This document shows positions 20,067-31,800 of a stretch of 64,000 bases of DNA, one piece after another. Made by a program: the position numbers and the translations under genes. Source of the stretch: Trifolium pratense (Eukaryota > Streptophyta > Magnoliopsida > Fabales > Fabaceae); the NCBI RefSeq assembly GCF_020283565.1, contig NC_060064.1, forward strand, positions 8,670,266-8,734,265, given 5' to 3'. The notes under the pieces are model-generated. The model was not told where the DNA came from. It saw only the letters and a list, made by a program, of their open reading frames with translations, and made no database searches. Every line of letters starts with the position of its first letter. Position 1 is the first letter of the stretch.

Positions 20067-22799
20067 CTTGCATAATTGCATTGTGTGATCAATGAAGGAA
20101 ACCATAAAGAGGTTGTATCGGTCCATACTTTTACTGCATATTTATGAAAATCTGATAAAATTTGGTGGGTGTTGGTATAAGAATCAAATAGCACTAGTTT
20201 TGTGTTGATTATATTATAAATGCAAGTCTTTGATTTAGTAATTGAATATATGTGATATCTTGTAGGCAGGGTACAAAATTGTTGTTGATGAATTGAATCA
20301 CTTGATCTTATAGTCGGTACACCCTCTTGATTTTGTAGCAGACAAACTTGCTGCGATGACAGTTCTTTCGGAATGTAGCAGGTGTTTCTTGCATAAGTAC
20401 TGTGACTTTTGTGGCCAGGTTTGACACTCGCTCTAAATGTGTCATTTTATATATTATTAAATACAAGTGCAATTCAGTCTCTTATGAGATTTGGCTTATG
20501 GTAGATATATCAGGTGTCCTTTTCAAATAATTACTTTGATAAATTTTGGCACATCATATGAAAGTTCTTGGAATTGTTTTGTAATTATTGCATAATTACT
20601 GGGAAAATTCAAATTCTCTTATTAGCTTGGATTTTGGTTATATCACATACGTGCCTTTTATTTTGGTCTGATTCCTTGTCTCATTTACGAAAGTGATGTA
20701 TGCTAATTTTTTTTAAATCATTATGTCAAAATTTTCAAAATAGGTTGAACCGAAGAATGCTATGTTTTCAAGCTGACGAGATCTCTTCATTATAAAAAGT
20801 AGTTCTCATTCTAAGTGAAGATTTTCTGCTTATTCATATGCTATATCTATGCAATTTTTACTTGTTTTTTACTTCAGCTTGATTAGATGGAACTCTCCAA
20901 GATTTTTCATTATAGTTGTTTGTCTTGGCTTTATGAGTTCAAACATGGTTTAATTGTTTGGCATACTAGAAGCTATGGGTTTCTCATACTAGAAGTACTA
21001 CATTTATTTTCTTTGTCTTGACTTGAATTATTTGTTGAGGTGGAAAATTATGACATTGAGGATTGGCATACAAGTGGACATTGGCGTACGTAGGATTGGT
21101 GTTCGTGGGAGAATGTCATCCTTTCAGCCACCTTTTCTATAACTGTATGTTTCTTCTTGGTTTTCGATTTTCCATTTTATTGAATTTCTTTATAGTTGAA
21201 TACGCACTGTCCAAAGACCCTATTCAGCACCGATGTTTTGAAACTGGAAGATACTATTCGTTTTGGTTTGATACGATAATTTTGGAATTTTCATTCCAAC
21301 ATATTTGCATTGATTCATGTTGCTATACACATTTTCTCTTTCATGACTATTCAAAACATTCAATCTTCGGCTTGAGAAAAAACAACAACCTTAATTGAGC
21401 AAACATGTTATGTCCCAACTCCCAAGACCGTGTGTGGCACCAATATTTTGGAAGATAGTTTTTTTCCTTTGCTATGAAGATGGAGTTCCGTATGATTTAT
21501 ATCAAAATAACTTTTATTTTAATCTATAACATATAGACTTGAGTGTCTTGATGACCCAAAGTTTTTGGATGACGCTTGATGTGAAATCTAGTTGTTGCCT
21601 TAAAGGCTTAAAAGGAATGAATGGTTCCTAAATTGTGCTTTGATAACCTTAGTCCCTAAATGTAATTTTGCAACTAAAAGATGAAGTAATTTTGCAGATG
21701 CAAAGTGGAGTGTGCTTGTGTTGTAGCTTACTTATTATGTTTCTGGTAGGTACTTTATATGTCCTTGTAGGCCAAATTGGTATTTGGAGAAGATCCTAAA
21801 AGGCACTGTTAGCAAAATTATAAAAGTAGAATGATATGAGAGCTAATGAAGAAAGGGAAGGATAACTCTAACCTCCTATCTTGTAACAACTTAGCTCGTT
21901 TCCTTTCCCTTAATCGGCATAATCAGGTTTGTGGTTGATTTCACCTCTTAGAAGGAGGTTATAAGGATTAACACCTCATACTTTAATTTATGTATGCTCT
22001 GATAAGACTAGAAAGGTATATGGATAGTTAGTTAACAAAATCAGAGGTGATGATGCAAGATGACTTAGAAATTCAAGACCTAAACCTTCAGATTTTGTGT
22101 CCTTTAGTATACAAACATTTTCTGCATAGTTATGTTGAAATCATATTTAAATGAGTGTTAGCAACCTTGGTACCCAACAGATCAATTGGAGATGAAATAA
22201 GGTCGTAGTGGTACATACTTTACCTTAAAATAAACTGATAATACTAACTAAAACTAGTATATGCGTATTTGAGGCTTCATTAAAAAAGGCATGAATGGTA
22301 ACTATTGTGCTTTGATGACCCCTAAATGCAATTTTGCAACTAAAATATGAAATGATTTTGCAAATGCAAAGTGGAGTGTGCTTGTGTTTGATAGCTTACT
22401 GATAAGGTTTCTGGTAGTTACCTTTTGTATGTCCTTGTAGTCCCAATGGTCCAAGGTCCACTTAGAGTCATTCGAAGTGGAAAATTTGAGAAGCGGGTGA
22501 GTTAGTTATGAGGAAAGGGAGTTGAATTTGTTATATAGGGCGGATAATAGAATTATGTGGTATATTTCAATACTCAATGCTAACTTTTCCAATCAGGGAT
22601 GGACATGAGGAATTACCCTATTTGTTATATATTGTTGGAGGGTCATGGGCAGTATCAAATTCTCAACGTTTTTGACTGCAGACTTATTATAAAAGTCTAA
22701 ACTGATTAATCATTTTCTTTTTGTTGACTTATTATGAAAATTGGATAAATTGATGGTGTGTGATCAATGGATAAAATTTGGTTGATGCTGGTATAGCAA

Positions 22800-23519
22800 C
22801 CAGGTAGCCTCGGATTGTTCCTTCCTGTTGAGCCTAGCATTGTGGGGATATATAGTTACTGAGACTATGTATTCAAGACAACATTGTGGGACTATATAGT
22901 TATTGTGCTCTATTGTTGTATGCATTCAAAGACTAGAACATCGTCACTTATTAAGGTATGTCTCATTCTAAATCTCTCACCAAACTTAATCATATATTGA
23001 CTTTAGTGTGGAGTATAATGTTATTTTTAATGGAAGTACACGGGCCTTATTACAAATTCTTACAGATTATACCGGTAAGTATTGCACTGGTAAGTATGAA
23101 TATCTTTTGTTTGATTTCATCTCTCAAATTTAAGATTAGAGGTGTATGCTTGCATATATATGATTATGATAAGTCTAAATATCAGTCATTTCAAAAATTA
23201 CAAGTGGGTTAGGTAGTTGGGTTATGCTCTTGGAAAAATTGGGACTTAGAATTTCAAGACCTAAACCCTCCAATTTTATCTCATTTAGTATGCAATATCT
23301 TCTGCATAATTTATGCAGAAATCATACTTCAAACTTGTGTGAGTAGGTAGTTGTCTTTAGTTTGTTGTTATAACATTTAAATACCGAAAAAAAGTTGTAC
23401 AACAAATCTCATTGACACCATTAGGCTACTTGACAAAAAAAAAAATCTCGTTGACAACAAGAGGGTTGACTCTAACGAAATGAGTTAGACTTTCACAACA
23501 TAACGAATCAAAATTCAAA
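22800..23519. other. non-coding DNA after the cassette array
   Basis: AT-rich sequence holding fragments that echo the cassette (for example the gtgggactatatag segment, also near 19250). Frames are short and unremarkable. Nothing else could be supported. Confidence 0.4.
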
Positions 23520-23521
23520 TA

Positions 23522-23668
23522 CTCCCTCCGGTCCTATATGTAAGAAACATTTGACTTTTTAGATTCATTGTTGAATTGATGTATCTAGACAATAATATAG
23601 TCTAAATATATAAATTTTACAATGATTCTAAAAAGTGGAATGTTTCTTATATATAGAACTGGAGGGAG
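23522..23668. mobile_element. Stowaway-like MITE
   Basis: A 147-bp element starting ctccctccggtcctatat and ending atagaactggagggag, flanked by TA at 23520-23521 and 23669-23670. The whole sequence is a long imperfect palindrome, as expected for Tc1/mariner-derived Stowaway MITEs. Confidence 0.9.
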
Positions 23669-23719
23669 TATTAATATTAACTAAGAGAGAGAGAGATATC
23701 CACAATCAATATCTGACAC

Positions 23720-23845
23720 ACCTCAACTATAATTAACTACTGAGAAATGAACCGATGGAAACCAAACTATAATTAACGAACCGATGGAAACCAAACTATA
23801 ATTAACTACTGAGAAATGAACCGATGGAAACCAAACAAAAAAACT
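23720..23845. repeat. short tandem duplication
   Basis: The phrase gaaccgatggaaaccaaac occurs three times within about 125 bp, with 'tataattaactactgagaaa' alternating between copies. It is non-coding and probably arose by replication slippage. Confidence 0.7.
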
Positions 23846-23999
23846 TGAAGGAAAGTTGGGCCTTCTATGAAAAACTTGGGGTAGAAAAATTGCTAAAGGA
23901 CCAAACTTTAGTGGAAGTTATGTTGAGGGGATAATTAAACCGTGTGGTTCCTTTTCTTTTCTTTTTTTTTAAAAGTAATTTAGTAGTTAGATTCACACA

Positions 24000-24310
24000 C
24001 TTTAATGCGAATAATGGAAGAATTTGGGGGTTCAAATTCTAGCTCTTATAACAATATCCACGATAGCTATTAATTGAACAACACTTACGGAATTGCAGTT
24101 CATTTTCCTTGGACATGCCGTAGTGTTAAAATTCTTAAGAAGAGTTTGCCACCCGTTTGGATCCCACAAAACTTGAGTGATTAGTCTCTGCAGTTGCGCG
24201 CAAAGAATACCAAATTTATGCAAAATAAAAATAGTGAGTGTCCCATTTATTTTATTATCATTTTCCACTTTATATTGAATTTAATTTAATTCCATATGTT
24301 GAGAAAAGTT
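24000..24310. repeat. direct duplication, copy 1 (copy 2 at 25620-26140)
   Basis: The segment with tctagctcttataacaat, cacttacggaattg and cccatttattttattat, then ttttccactttatattgaa, recurs diverged at 25620-25785 and 26070-26140. The second copy is interrupted exactly at the ttatta position by the MITE at 25786-26064. Copy 1 therefore shows the unoccupied site. Confidence 0.65.
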
Positions 24311-24605
24311 GTTTGTTTTGACAGATGGTCCAAAAAATAAAAAACGGGCCTTTAAAGGTAAACTCACAAATACAAGTAAACTTGTGCGAGCTTATATGAG
24401 TTTTTAGGTTTTCGGTTTTCCGAGTTTACCAAAAAAGAGTTTGCATTCAATTTAATACGTTTTTCATACCTAAAACTTAAAGCCGGACAATTTATGAGTT
24501 AAAATGCGATTTTAACAACCATGAAAATATGTATTAATATGCGTCTATCTCATAATAATCGTCGTATTTGACTATTTACATATATTTAGAAAAGGGTCTT
24601 GCTAA

Positions 24606-25355
24606 CTATGAAGCACGCACACCTCTATGATTAGGTGTGTCGTGGTGTCGGATACTCATATGATACTCATACGACACATATCGGATAGCTCAGACCGGTG
24701 TTTAAAAAAAACTCAATTTTTCTTTTACTTTGACACTCCTTCGATCGGTGTCCGACATTGTAAGACACTTGTACGACACATGTTGGACAATATCATATAT
24801 AAATTCTCTTCCAACCCCCTGTGATTCTTTTTAACCCCCCGAAATTTTAATTTTTTCCTTGCAGAAAAATTTGGTACGCATAAACCGAATTTTTTCTTAG
24901 TGCAAATTTAGGAAAAAATCGGTAAACAGAACCCGAATTTTTTTCAAGGCAAAAAATATTCGGTAAACAGAAATCGAATTTTTTATATAGGGGCAAAAAC
25001 TGAAATACAAGGGGTGAAAAAGAAACATGGGGGTTGGAAGAAAATGTATCTCAGACATGTCTACAAGTGTTAAAGATGTGTCGAAACAACAATATTGATC
25101 AATTAGGAATTGAGGACATTACATTTTGATTACAATATTTTTAGTTTTTTCGGTAGTAGATGGATAAATAAAGGTAAAATACTATCATATTTTGTTTTAG
25201 AACTTTTTTTAAGAAATAACTTGTTCAACTTAGATTTACATGTATATATTTTAATTCTCAATTTATATCTCTTATAAATATATAACGGTATTGGTGTCCT
25301 ATATTTTTTATATTAGCGGTGTCGCGGTGTCTGTGTCAGAGTCTGTGCTTCATAG
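24606..25355. mobile_element. hAT-type element, ends ctatgaagcac, 8-bp TSD
   Basis: Left end ctatgaagcacgcac, right end gtctgtgcttcatag. The flanking octamers are cttgctaa (24598-24605) and tttgctaa (25356-25363), one mismatch. The interior has gtgtcgg-type repeats but no transposase. A second TIR element (24808-25040) lies inside it. Confidence 0.85.
24808..25040. mobile_element. nested small TIR element with C-rich ends
   Basis: Ends cttccaacccc and ggggttggaag are inverted copies, and the next 30 bases (ttctttttaaccccc / ggggtgaaaaagaaa) also mirror each other. The inside repeats 'attcggtaaacagaa'. The design matches the larger element at 7378-8280. No TSD could be fixed. Confidence 0.6.
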
Positions 25356-25785
25356 TTTGCTAACGAGTACCTTCAGGGCACTCTTTAAGGATTCCAATTA
25401 AAGAAACTATTTATTTTAAAAGTTAAACATTTCAATTTTCAATGCATTGACTTTAAGCTTTTTCATAAAATTTTCATGAAAAGTTACTATTTAAAGTCCT
25501 TAAAGAGTTCCCCGAGAGATTAGTCTATGCGATTGAAAATATAAAGTGACAATTTTTATGGGACAAAACTTTGTTACAAATGTGAAATTTAATATGTGAC
25601 GAAAGGAGTTCATTTTTTTGTTATCAAATAGCCTAGTGACTCTAAATGTAGAGAAGTGGAAAATTTGGTGTTCTTACCCTAGCTCTTGCAATAATGTCCT
25701 TAGTAGCCTGAGTTGCACTTACGAAATTGTTGTTTATTTTCTTTACAAAAGAAAGACTATTAGATTGTCCCATTTTATTTTATTA

Positions 25786-26064
25786 CTTTCTCTGTTCCTT
25801 TTTAAGTGTCGTTTTAGAAGAATTATTTTGTTCTTATTTAATTGTTGTTTTGATAGTTTAAAGTTATAATTTGTCAATTATACTCATATTCTCTCAATAA
25901 CTCCTACTTCACATTTTTCATAAAATTAATTCATTTGTTCTCAATAACTACATTTTTTTTTTCAAAATAAGGGTAGAATACGAAGAAGAAAAAAAACTCC
26001 AACAACCCGCTATCTTGGTTGGACAGTTTATGTTAAAACGACACTTAAAAATGAACATAGTGAG
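25786..26064. mobile_element. Stowaway-like MITE
   Basis: Flanked by TA on both sides (25784-25785, 26065-26066). Left end ctttctctgttcctttttaa and right end ttaaaaatgaacatagtgag are inverted copies for about 33 bp, through aagtgtcgtttta. It has no coding capacity and is inserted into copy 2 of a local duplication. Confidence 0.75.
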
Positions 26065-26234
26065 TAATATGTTTTCCACTTTATATTGAGTCCTTAGTTT
26101 TTAATGTAATGCATTCAATTCCATTTGTAGGAAAAAAAGTATTAACATCTTTACTCTCTCTGTCTCACAATATTATTTGACTATATCACATAAACTAAGA
26201 AAATATGATAAATGATAGTCACTTCTAGAGTTTT

Positions 26235-26511
26235 GGTTAAATGTTGTTAAAATCATGCAACATCATGATTGCAGTACATATAAAAATTTCAAAGTTTAAC
26301 GCTAACCTTAAACTTTCAAGTATAATCAATACTTATATGATACAAAGTGATATGTTACCTTTAAGGTCGATGTCTTCATTCCTCCTCCTCCTCCTCCTCA
26401 GGGAAAACACTTTTGATGGGAGCAATCATGGGCTAGTACTCACCAGATTGTGGCTGACATTTTCTGCACAATTCAGGACAACCGCCTATGTGCAATTCTC
26501 CAAGGGCGGTG
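26235..26511 (-). pseudogene. NLR gene 3' fragment (LRR C-terminus plus 3' UTR), antisense
   Basis: Read on the minus strand from 26511, the frame gives LGELHIGGCPELCRKCQPQSG, then EY, a stop where the family has Trp, then PMIAPIKSVF and a run of glutamates before a stop at about 26385. This is the C-terminus of a CC-NBS-LRR protein. The same region in the plus-strand pseudogene at 46900-47025 reads CPELCRKYRPQSGEYWPMIA. The similarity continues into the 3' UTR (gttgcatgattttaac). It abuts the gypsy element: its last bases, cggtg, are one copy of that element's TSD. Its orientation opposes the NB-ARC part on the other side. Confidence 0.8.
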
Positions 26512-28744
26512 TGTAACGACCCATTTTTCGTATTCGTATATTTTATTAAATGTTATTTTATTTATTAATTGGCTTTTATTATTTTAGCGAGCGACGAATA
26601 ATTATTTAGCCGATCGTAAGTTATTAGGCGCGAGAACCTTTGTTTTGGGCTTATTAGGCGTGTGAGACATTGGGCCTAAGCCAATTGGGCTTGGTCCATG
26701 ACTTTAGGGAATGGTATAGGTAGCAATATCAACCTTGAATAGTATCATAACTTCATTTCCTTGAGTGAGCTAGAGCTAGAGCAAAGCTAAGCTAGGGTTT
26801 GATCAAGAGAGAAAGCTTGAGCAAGAGAAGGCTTGGATCATCACCAAACTTAAGGTAAGAGATTAGAATTCATGATTCTTGAGTGGCAAGGAGAGGGGAG
26901 ATTGTCTATGTCTCCATTCCCGAACTCTCCCACTCAATTTCTTTTAGACTTTGATTAAGCTTTTGTATGTGAGTATGATGTTCTTCATCATCACTTTGTA
27001 TGTGTTAATCACTAGCTTGATTCCATGATAAATATGTATGTGTTGGGATCATTTTTATTAAGTTTATGAAAGTTACTTAAAACCCAAGAAATTGGCTTGA
27101 TTTTGATTGTTAGAGGTATTTGGATGTTTGGAAGGGATGATTAATGTTCCTTGATACCATATATGTTTGGAATGGCTGTTTATAAGAATTTATAACATGT
27201 TTGGTTGAATTTTTGAGTTGATTTGAGGTTAAACCGCCTTATTGAAACTCAAGAACAGTTATTTTTCTGGTATAGTTCGCCAAGCGACCAGGAGTTCGCT
27301 GTAGCGAACAGGTTCGCTGAAGCTCGCCAATGCTCGCCATGAGCAGGTGACTTCCGGGTGTGGTTCGCGTAGGCTCGCTAAGCCTTCGCTCAGCGAATAG
27401 TTCGTTGAAGCTCGCCAATACTCGCCATGAGCAGGTGACTTCCTGGTGAGGTTCGCTATGTCTCGCTAAGGCTTCGCTTAGCGAGGGCCTCTGTGACAGC
27501 AATTCTTGTTGATGTTTGTAAGTGTGATTAGGCACTTGTAACATGGTTTAAGGGTATCCTTACATGATTGTTGATACATGTTGATACTGTTAATGCTTAT
27601 TGTTAATCGTTATATGATTGTTATACGTGTATGCAATAAGTTGTAGCTTAAAGTGAGCAATGTTAGGTTTTGGCATTAATTTGCAATGTTAAGTGAATGT
27701 GTTAGGATTGTGTTCCCGCATTCATAAAAGTGTAGCTTCGAGCTAGAGAATATCATATGGTTGATATGTGTATGCATACATGCATTCATGATTGTATGTG
27801 AACATTGGAAACTTGGGTTCCAATAACGAAAATGGATTATGTGTCCATAATGAAGCCGAGGATCGGATTAGATGAATCCATGAGTCCGGAGTTGCTATCC
27901 AACAGGATATAAAACTGTGTTGGCTTATCCAAGGGAGATAAGATGGTTCGGTAAGTTCCGACATATCCAGCATGATATAAAACTGTTCTTGGTCCACCGT
28001 TGGTGAGACACTTTGGTACCACATGCATTTAGTTATGTCTAGGGATGGCATGACAGTGAATTAATTGGCATTAGATACCTTAGGGTAAATGCGCATATAT
28101 TTGATAAATGGTATGTGACATTATCTGGTTGAATTGTGTTGAACCTTATTAATTGATAATTGTTTAGTACGATGTTTTGGCGTGAGTTAGAATATGCATG
28201 ATGTAGTTCGAAAGTGTAAGACCTTTCTTATACTCGTATGATATGCGATTATGTTTTTCTAACTCTCTGCTTTGTGTTATTTGCTGGACCTTTGGGGGTT
28301 CAGATATTCAGGCTGAGGACTGTGCCGACGTTTAGACTGTTGTTCTAGCTGGGCGTTGAAATACCTTTTGGTGAGGAGACTTAGCATAGATTACTCCTCT
28401 TAGTACTAGCTTTTGATTAGAGTTTGTAAATAGTAAATGCTCTGGTAATGTAACATCGAGTCGGGGATTACGCTTGGATTTCATCGTATATCGGTGTTAC
28501 CTTTTTGATATGCTAGTTCTTGTATAAGTGACATCCTTAGGGATGAATATGGCTTATGTATATATATATATGTATATATATGCATGCTTGACAAGATTGA
28601 ATCCGCTGTTGCTTTTCATGTTAAAATTCATGACGCTCTGTGTTTATGCATGTGTTTTAATTACCGCGTGGCACTCTGCCTTTACACTTGTTGAAAAGTT
28701 TTTAAAATTACGTTTTTAAGGGTAGTATGGGTTAGGGTGTTACA
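26512..28744 (+). repeat. gypsy LTR 1 (outer left)
   Basis: Begins tgtaacgaccca and ends gggtgttaca (TG...CA). It differs from the other two LTRs at 27281 (c), 27666 (g), 28341 (t) and 28591 (a). It contains a GC-rich block at about 27275-27485 with a 57-bp segment in two copies (27312-27368 and about 27400-27456) and several ttcgc/gcgaa inverted motifs. As the 5' LTR it should carry the promoter; no unambiguous TATA box was fixed. Small frames inside are not credible genes. Confidence 0.95.
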
Positions 28745-28748
28745 ATAG

Positions 28749-28760
28749 TGGTATCAGAGC
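28749..28760 (+). other. primer binding site, tRNA-Met type
   Basis: The sequence tggtatcagagc lies four bases after LTR 1 and matches the 3' end complement of plant initiator methionine tRNA, the usual primer for minus-strand synthesis in plant LTR elements. Confidence 0.9.
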
Positions 28761-28867
28761 AGGTCGGTTCGTGTGAACCAATTAGGACTTTTCTTTTCCC
28801 CGTATGAGCATGTGTAGGGAACACTGTTAGTACTTTCTAACGTCTAGTTGTGATTCGTTCAGGAATC

Positions 28868-31800
28868 ATGGCTGCTGCGAGAACGAATGCTCAGATTGCG
28901 GAAGCTTTGGCCGCACTCACCAACATTGTGGTTAGAGATCATCAACCTAGAAGAGAGGTAGAGATGAGGTTGGAAAGGTTCATGAAGCAGAAGCCGCCAA
29001 CATTTACCGGAGGTTACAACCCGGATGGAGCTCACAAGTGGCTGGAGGAACTTGAAATAATCTTTGAAGCAATGGATTGTTCCGAGGAAGGGAAGACAAC
29101 CCTTGGAACATATGTGTTGCGTGAGGAAGCGAACGTGTGGTGGAAGAACGCCAAGTTGAGGCTAGGACCCGGTGGTATGGCTATACCATGGGCAATGTTT
29201 AAAAGAGAATTTTTGGTTAAGTATTTTCCTGTGGATGTGAAGAACAAGAAGGTGGTGGAATTCATGGAACTGAAACAGGGGAATATGACGGTAGCTGACT
29301 ATGCCGTCAAGTTTGAGACTTTGTGTGCGTTTAGTCCGCATTACAACACTTTGGAAGCGGAGAACGACAAGTGTGTGAAGTTTGAAAGTGGTCTACGTCC
29401 AGACATTAAGCATATGATTGGATTTTCACAGATAAGGGATTTTGCGACCCTTGTGAACAAGAGTAGGATTTGTGATGAGGATGGTAGAGCTAAGGTGAAC
29501 TACTACAAAGCTGTGAATGACCGAAAAGGGAAAGGACAAGAGCGCGGAAAACCTTATGACAACCGCGGTAAAGGGAATACAAGTGGTGGTAAGAAGCCGG
29601 TGAATGGGAATTGTTACAACTGTGGAGAACGGGGTCATATGTCTTATGATTGCCCAAAGAGAGGGGATAGGTGTAAGAATTGTGGAAAGCTGGGCCACAA
29701 GACCGAGGTTTGTAGAGGAAAAGTGGTGTGTTTCAACTGTGGAGATGAAGGCCACAAGAGTCTGACTTGTAAGAAGCCCAAGAAGGTGATGGGCAAGGTG
29801 TTTGCTTTGAGTGGAGAGGATGCTAGCCTTGAGGACAATCTCATTAGAGGTACGTGTTTCATCTATAACACTCCTTTAATTGCGATTATAGATACGGGAG
29901 CGACGCATTCTTTTATTTCTTTGGATTGTGCGAAGCGTCTTAGTATTCCTTTAACGGATATGATGGGTAGGATGGAAATAGAAACTCCTGCTAATGGTTC
30001 AGTGATTACTCGACAAGTATGTCGTAACTGCCCCGTAACCATTTTTGATAGGCACTTTGGAATGGATTTAGTGTGTATTCCACTTAGTGGTATGGATGTA
30101 ATTTTTGGTATGAATTGGTTAATCTTCAACCGAATTCATATCAACTGTCGTGAGAAGGCCGTTGTTTTTCCGAAGCCGGAGGAGAACTTGCATTTGATGA
30201 GCGGGAAGGAAGTATCGGAAGCGTTGAAAGAACATGCCGAGATGTTCATGATGTTTGCATCATTGAAACTCGAAGGAGGAGTTAAGATAGAAGAGTTACC
30301 GATCGTTTGTGAATTCCCAGATGTGTTTCCGGATGATATATCTGACGTGCCTCCAAAGCGAGAGGTAGAGTTTTCTATCGACCTAGTACCTGGAACTAGC
30401 CCGATATCGATGGCGCCGTATCGAATGTCAGCGTCAGAGTTGAATGAGTTGAAGAAGCAACTTGAAGAGCTGCTTGAGAAGAGGTTTGTTCGACCGAGTG
30501 TTTCGCCATGGGGAGCGCCGGTATTGCTTGTGAAGAAGAAAGATGGAAGCATGAGATTATGTATAGACTATCGTCAGTTGAACAAAGTGACGATCAAGAA
30601 TAAATATCCACTTCCGAGGATAGATGATTTGATGGATCAACTAGTTGGAGCTTGTGTGTTTAGTAAGATCGATTTGAGATCTGGATACCATCAGATTAGA
30701 GTGAAGACGGAAGACATACCTAAGACTGCATTTAGGACGAGGTATGGGCACTACGAGTATTCAGTTATGCCGTTTGGTGTGACCAATGCACCTGGAGTTT
30801 TCATGGAGTATATGAACAGAATTTTCCATTCATTTTTGGATAGATTCGTGGTGGTGTTCATCGACGACATTTTGATTTACTCAAAATCCGAGGAAGAGCA
30901 CGAAGAGCACTTGAGAATTGTTTTGCAAGTCTTGAAGGAGAAGAAGTTGTATGCCAAGTTGTCGAAGTGTGAGTTTTGGATGAAAGAGGTGAGTTTCCTA
31001 GGGCATATAATTTCAAGTGGAGGAATCGCGGTAGATCCTGCGAAGGTTGACGCTGTGTCACAGTGGGGCACGCCGGAATCTGTTTCAGAGATTAGAAGTT
31101 TCCTTGGTTTAGCCGGTTATTATAGAAGATTCATCGAAGGTTTTTTGAAGTTGGCTTTACCATTAACCAAGTTGACGAGGAAAGATCAAGCGTTTGTTTG
31201 GGACGGTAATTGTGAGGAGAGCTTCCAAGAGCTCAAGAGAAGATTGACTACTGCACCCGTGTTGATTTTACCTGATGCCAAAGAGTCGTTCGTCGTGTAT
31301 TGCGATGCTTCGAAGTTAGGACTTGGCGGAGTGCTTATGCAAGGGGGTAATGTGGTAGCATATGCTTCAAGGCAACTGAAGGTTCACGAGAGGAACTATC
31401 CAACGCATGATTTGGAGTTAGCCGCAGTGGTGTTTGCTTTGAAAGTGTGGAGACACTACTTGTATGGATCGAGGTTTGAAGTGTTTAGTGATCACAAGAG
31501 TCTGAAGTACTTATTCGACCAGAAGGAGTTGAATATGAGGCAACGAAGATGGCTCGAATTCTTAAAGGACTACGATTTTGAATTGAGTTATCACCCCGGA
31601 AAAGCCAATGTAGTGGCCGATGCATTAAGTAGGAAAACTTTGCATATGTCATCATTGATGGTGAAAGAGTTAGAGTTGATTGAAGAATTCCGAGATTTGA
31701 GTCTTGTGTGTGAGGTTACTTCTTCAAGTGTGAAGCTTGGAATGTTAAGATTGACGAATCCTTTTCTCGAAGATATTAAAGAACGTCAGAAATCGGATGA

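Larger units (their letters stand above)
12390..22800. repeat. degenerate tandem copies of a non-coding cassette
   Basis: Long related segments recur in direct orientation. The motif gttggaatcgatggat plus about 400 following bases is found at about 12795, 15170 and 19435. The block 15145-17775 matches 19414-21870, at an offset of about 4.27 kb falling to about 4.1 kb, including 'gaagaaacgaatcaactgaa' and 'ctggtaggtac'. The segment 12390-12800 matches 14310-14610. A piece containing cctatttgttat...gactgcaga is at about 13340, 18225 and 22615. Copies carry small indels and no shared open frame. The unit could be an intergenic or intronic block of a former gene cluster. Confidence 0.75.

Noticed and set aside
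27239..28051. Frames of ~100 codons within the gypsy LTR (repeated in all three LTRs)
   Set aside because: LTR sequence, repetitive peptide derived from the CpG-rich direct repeat; no family resemblance.
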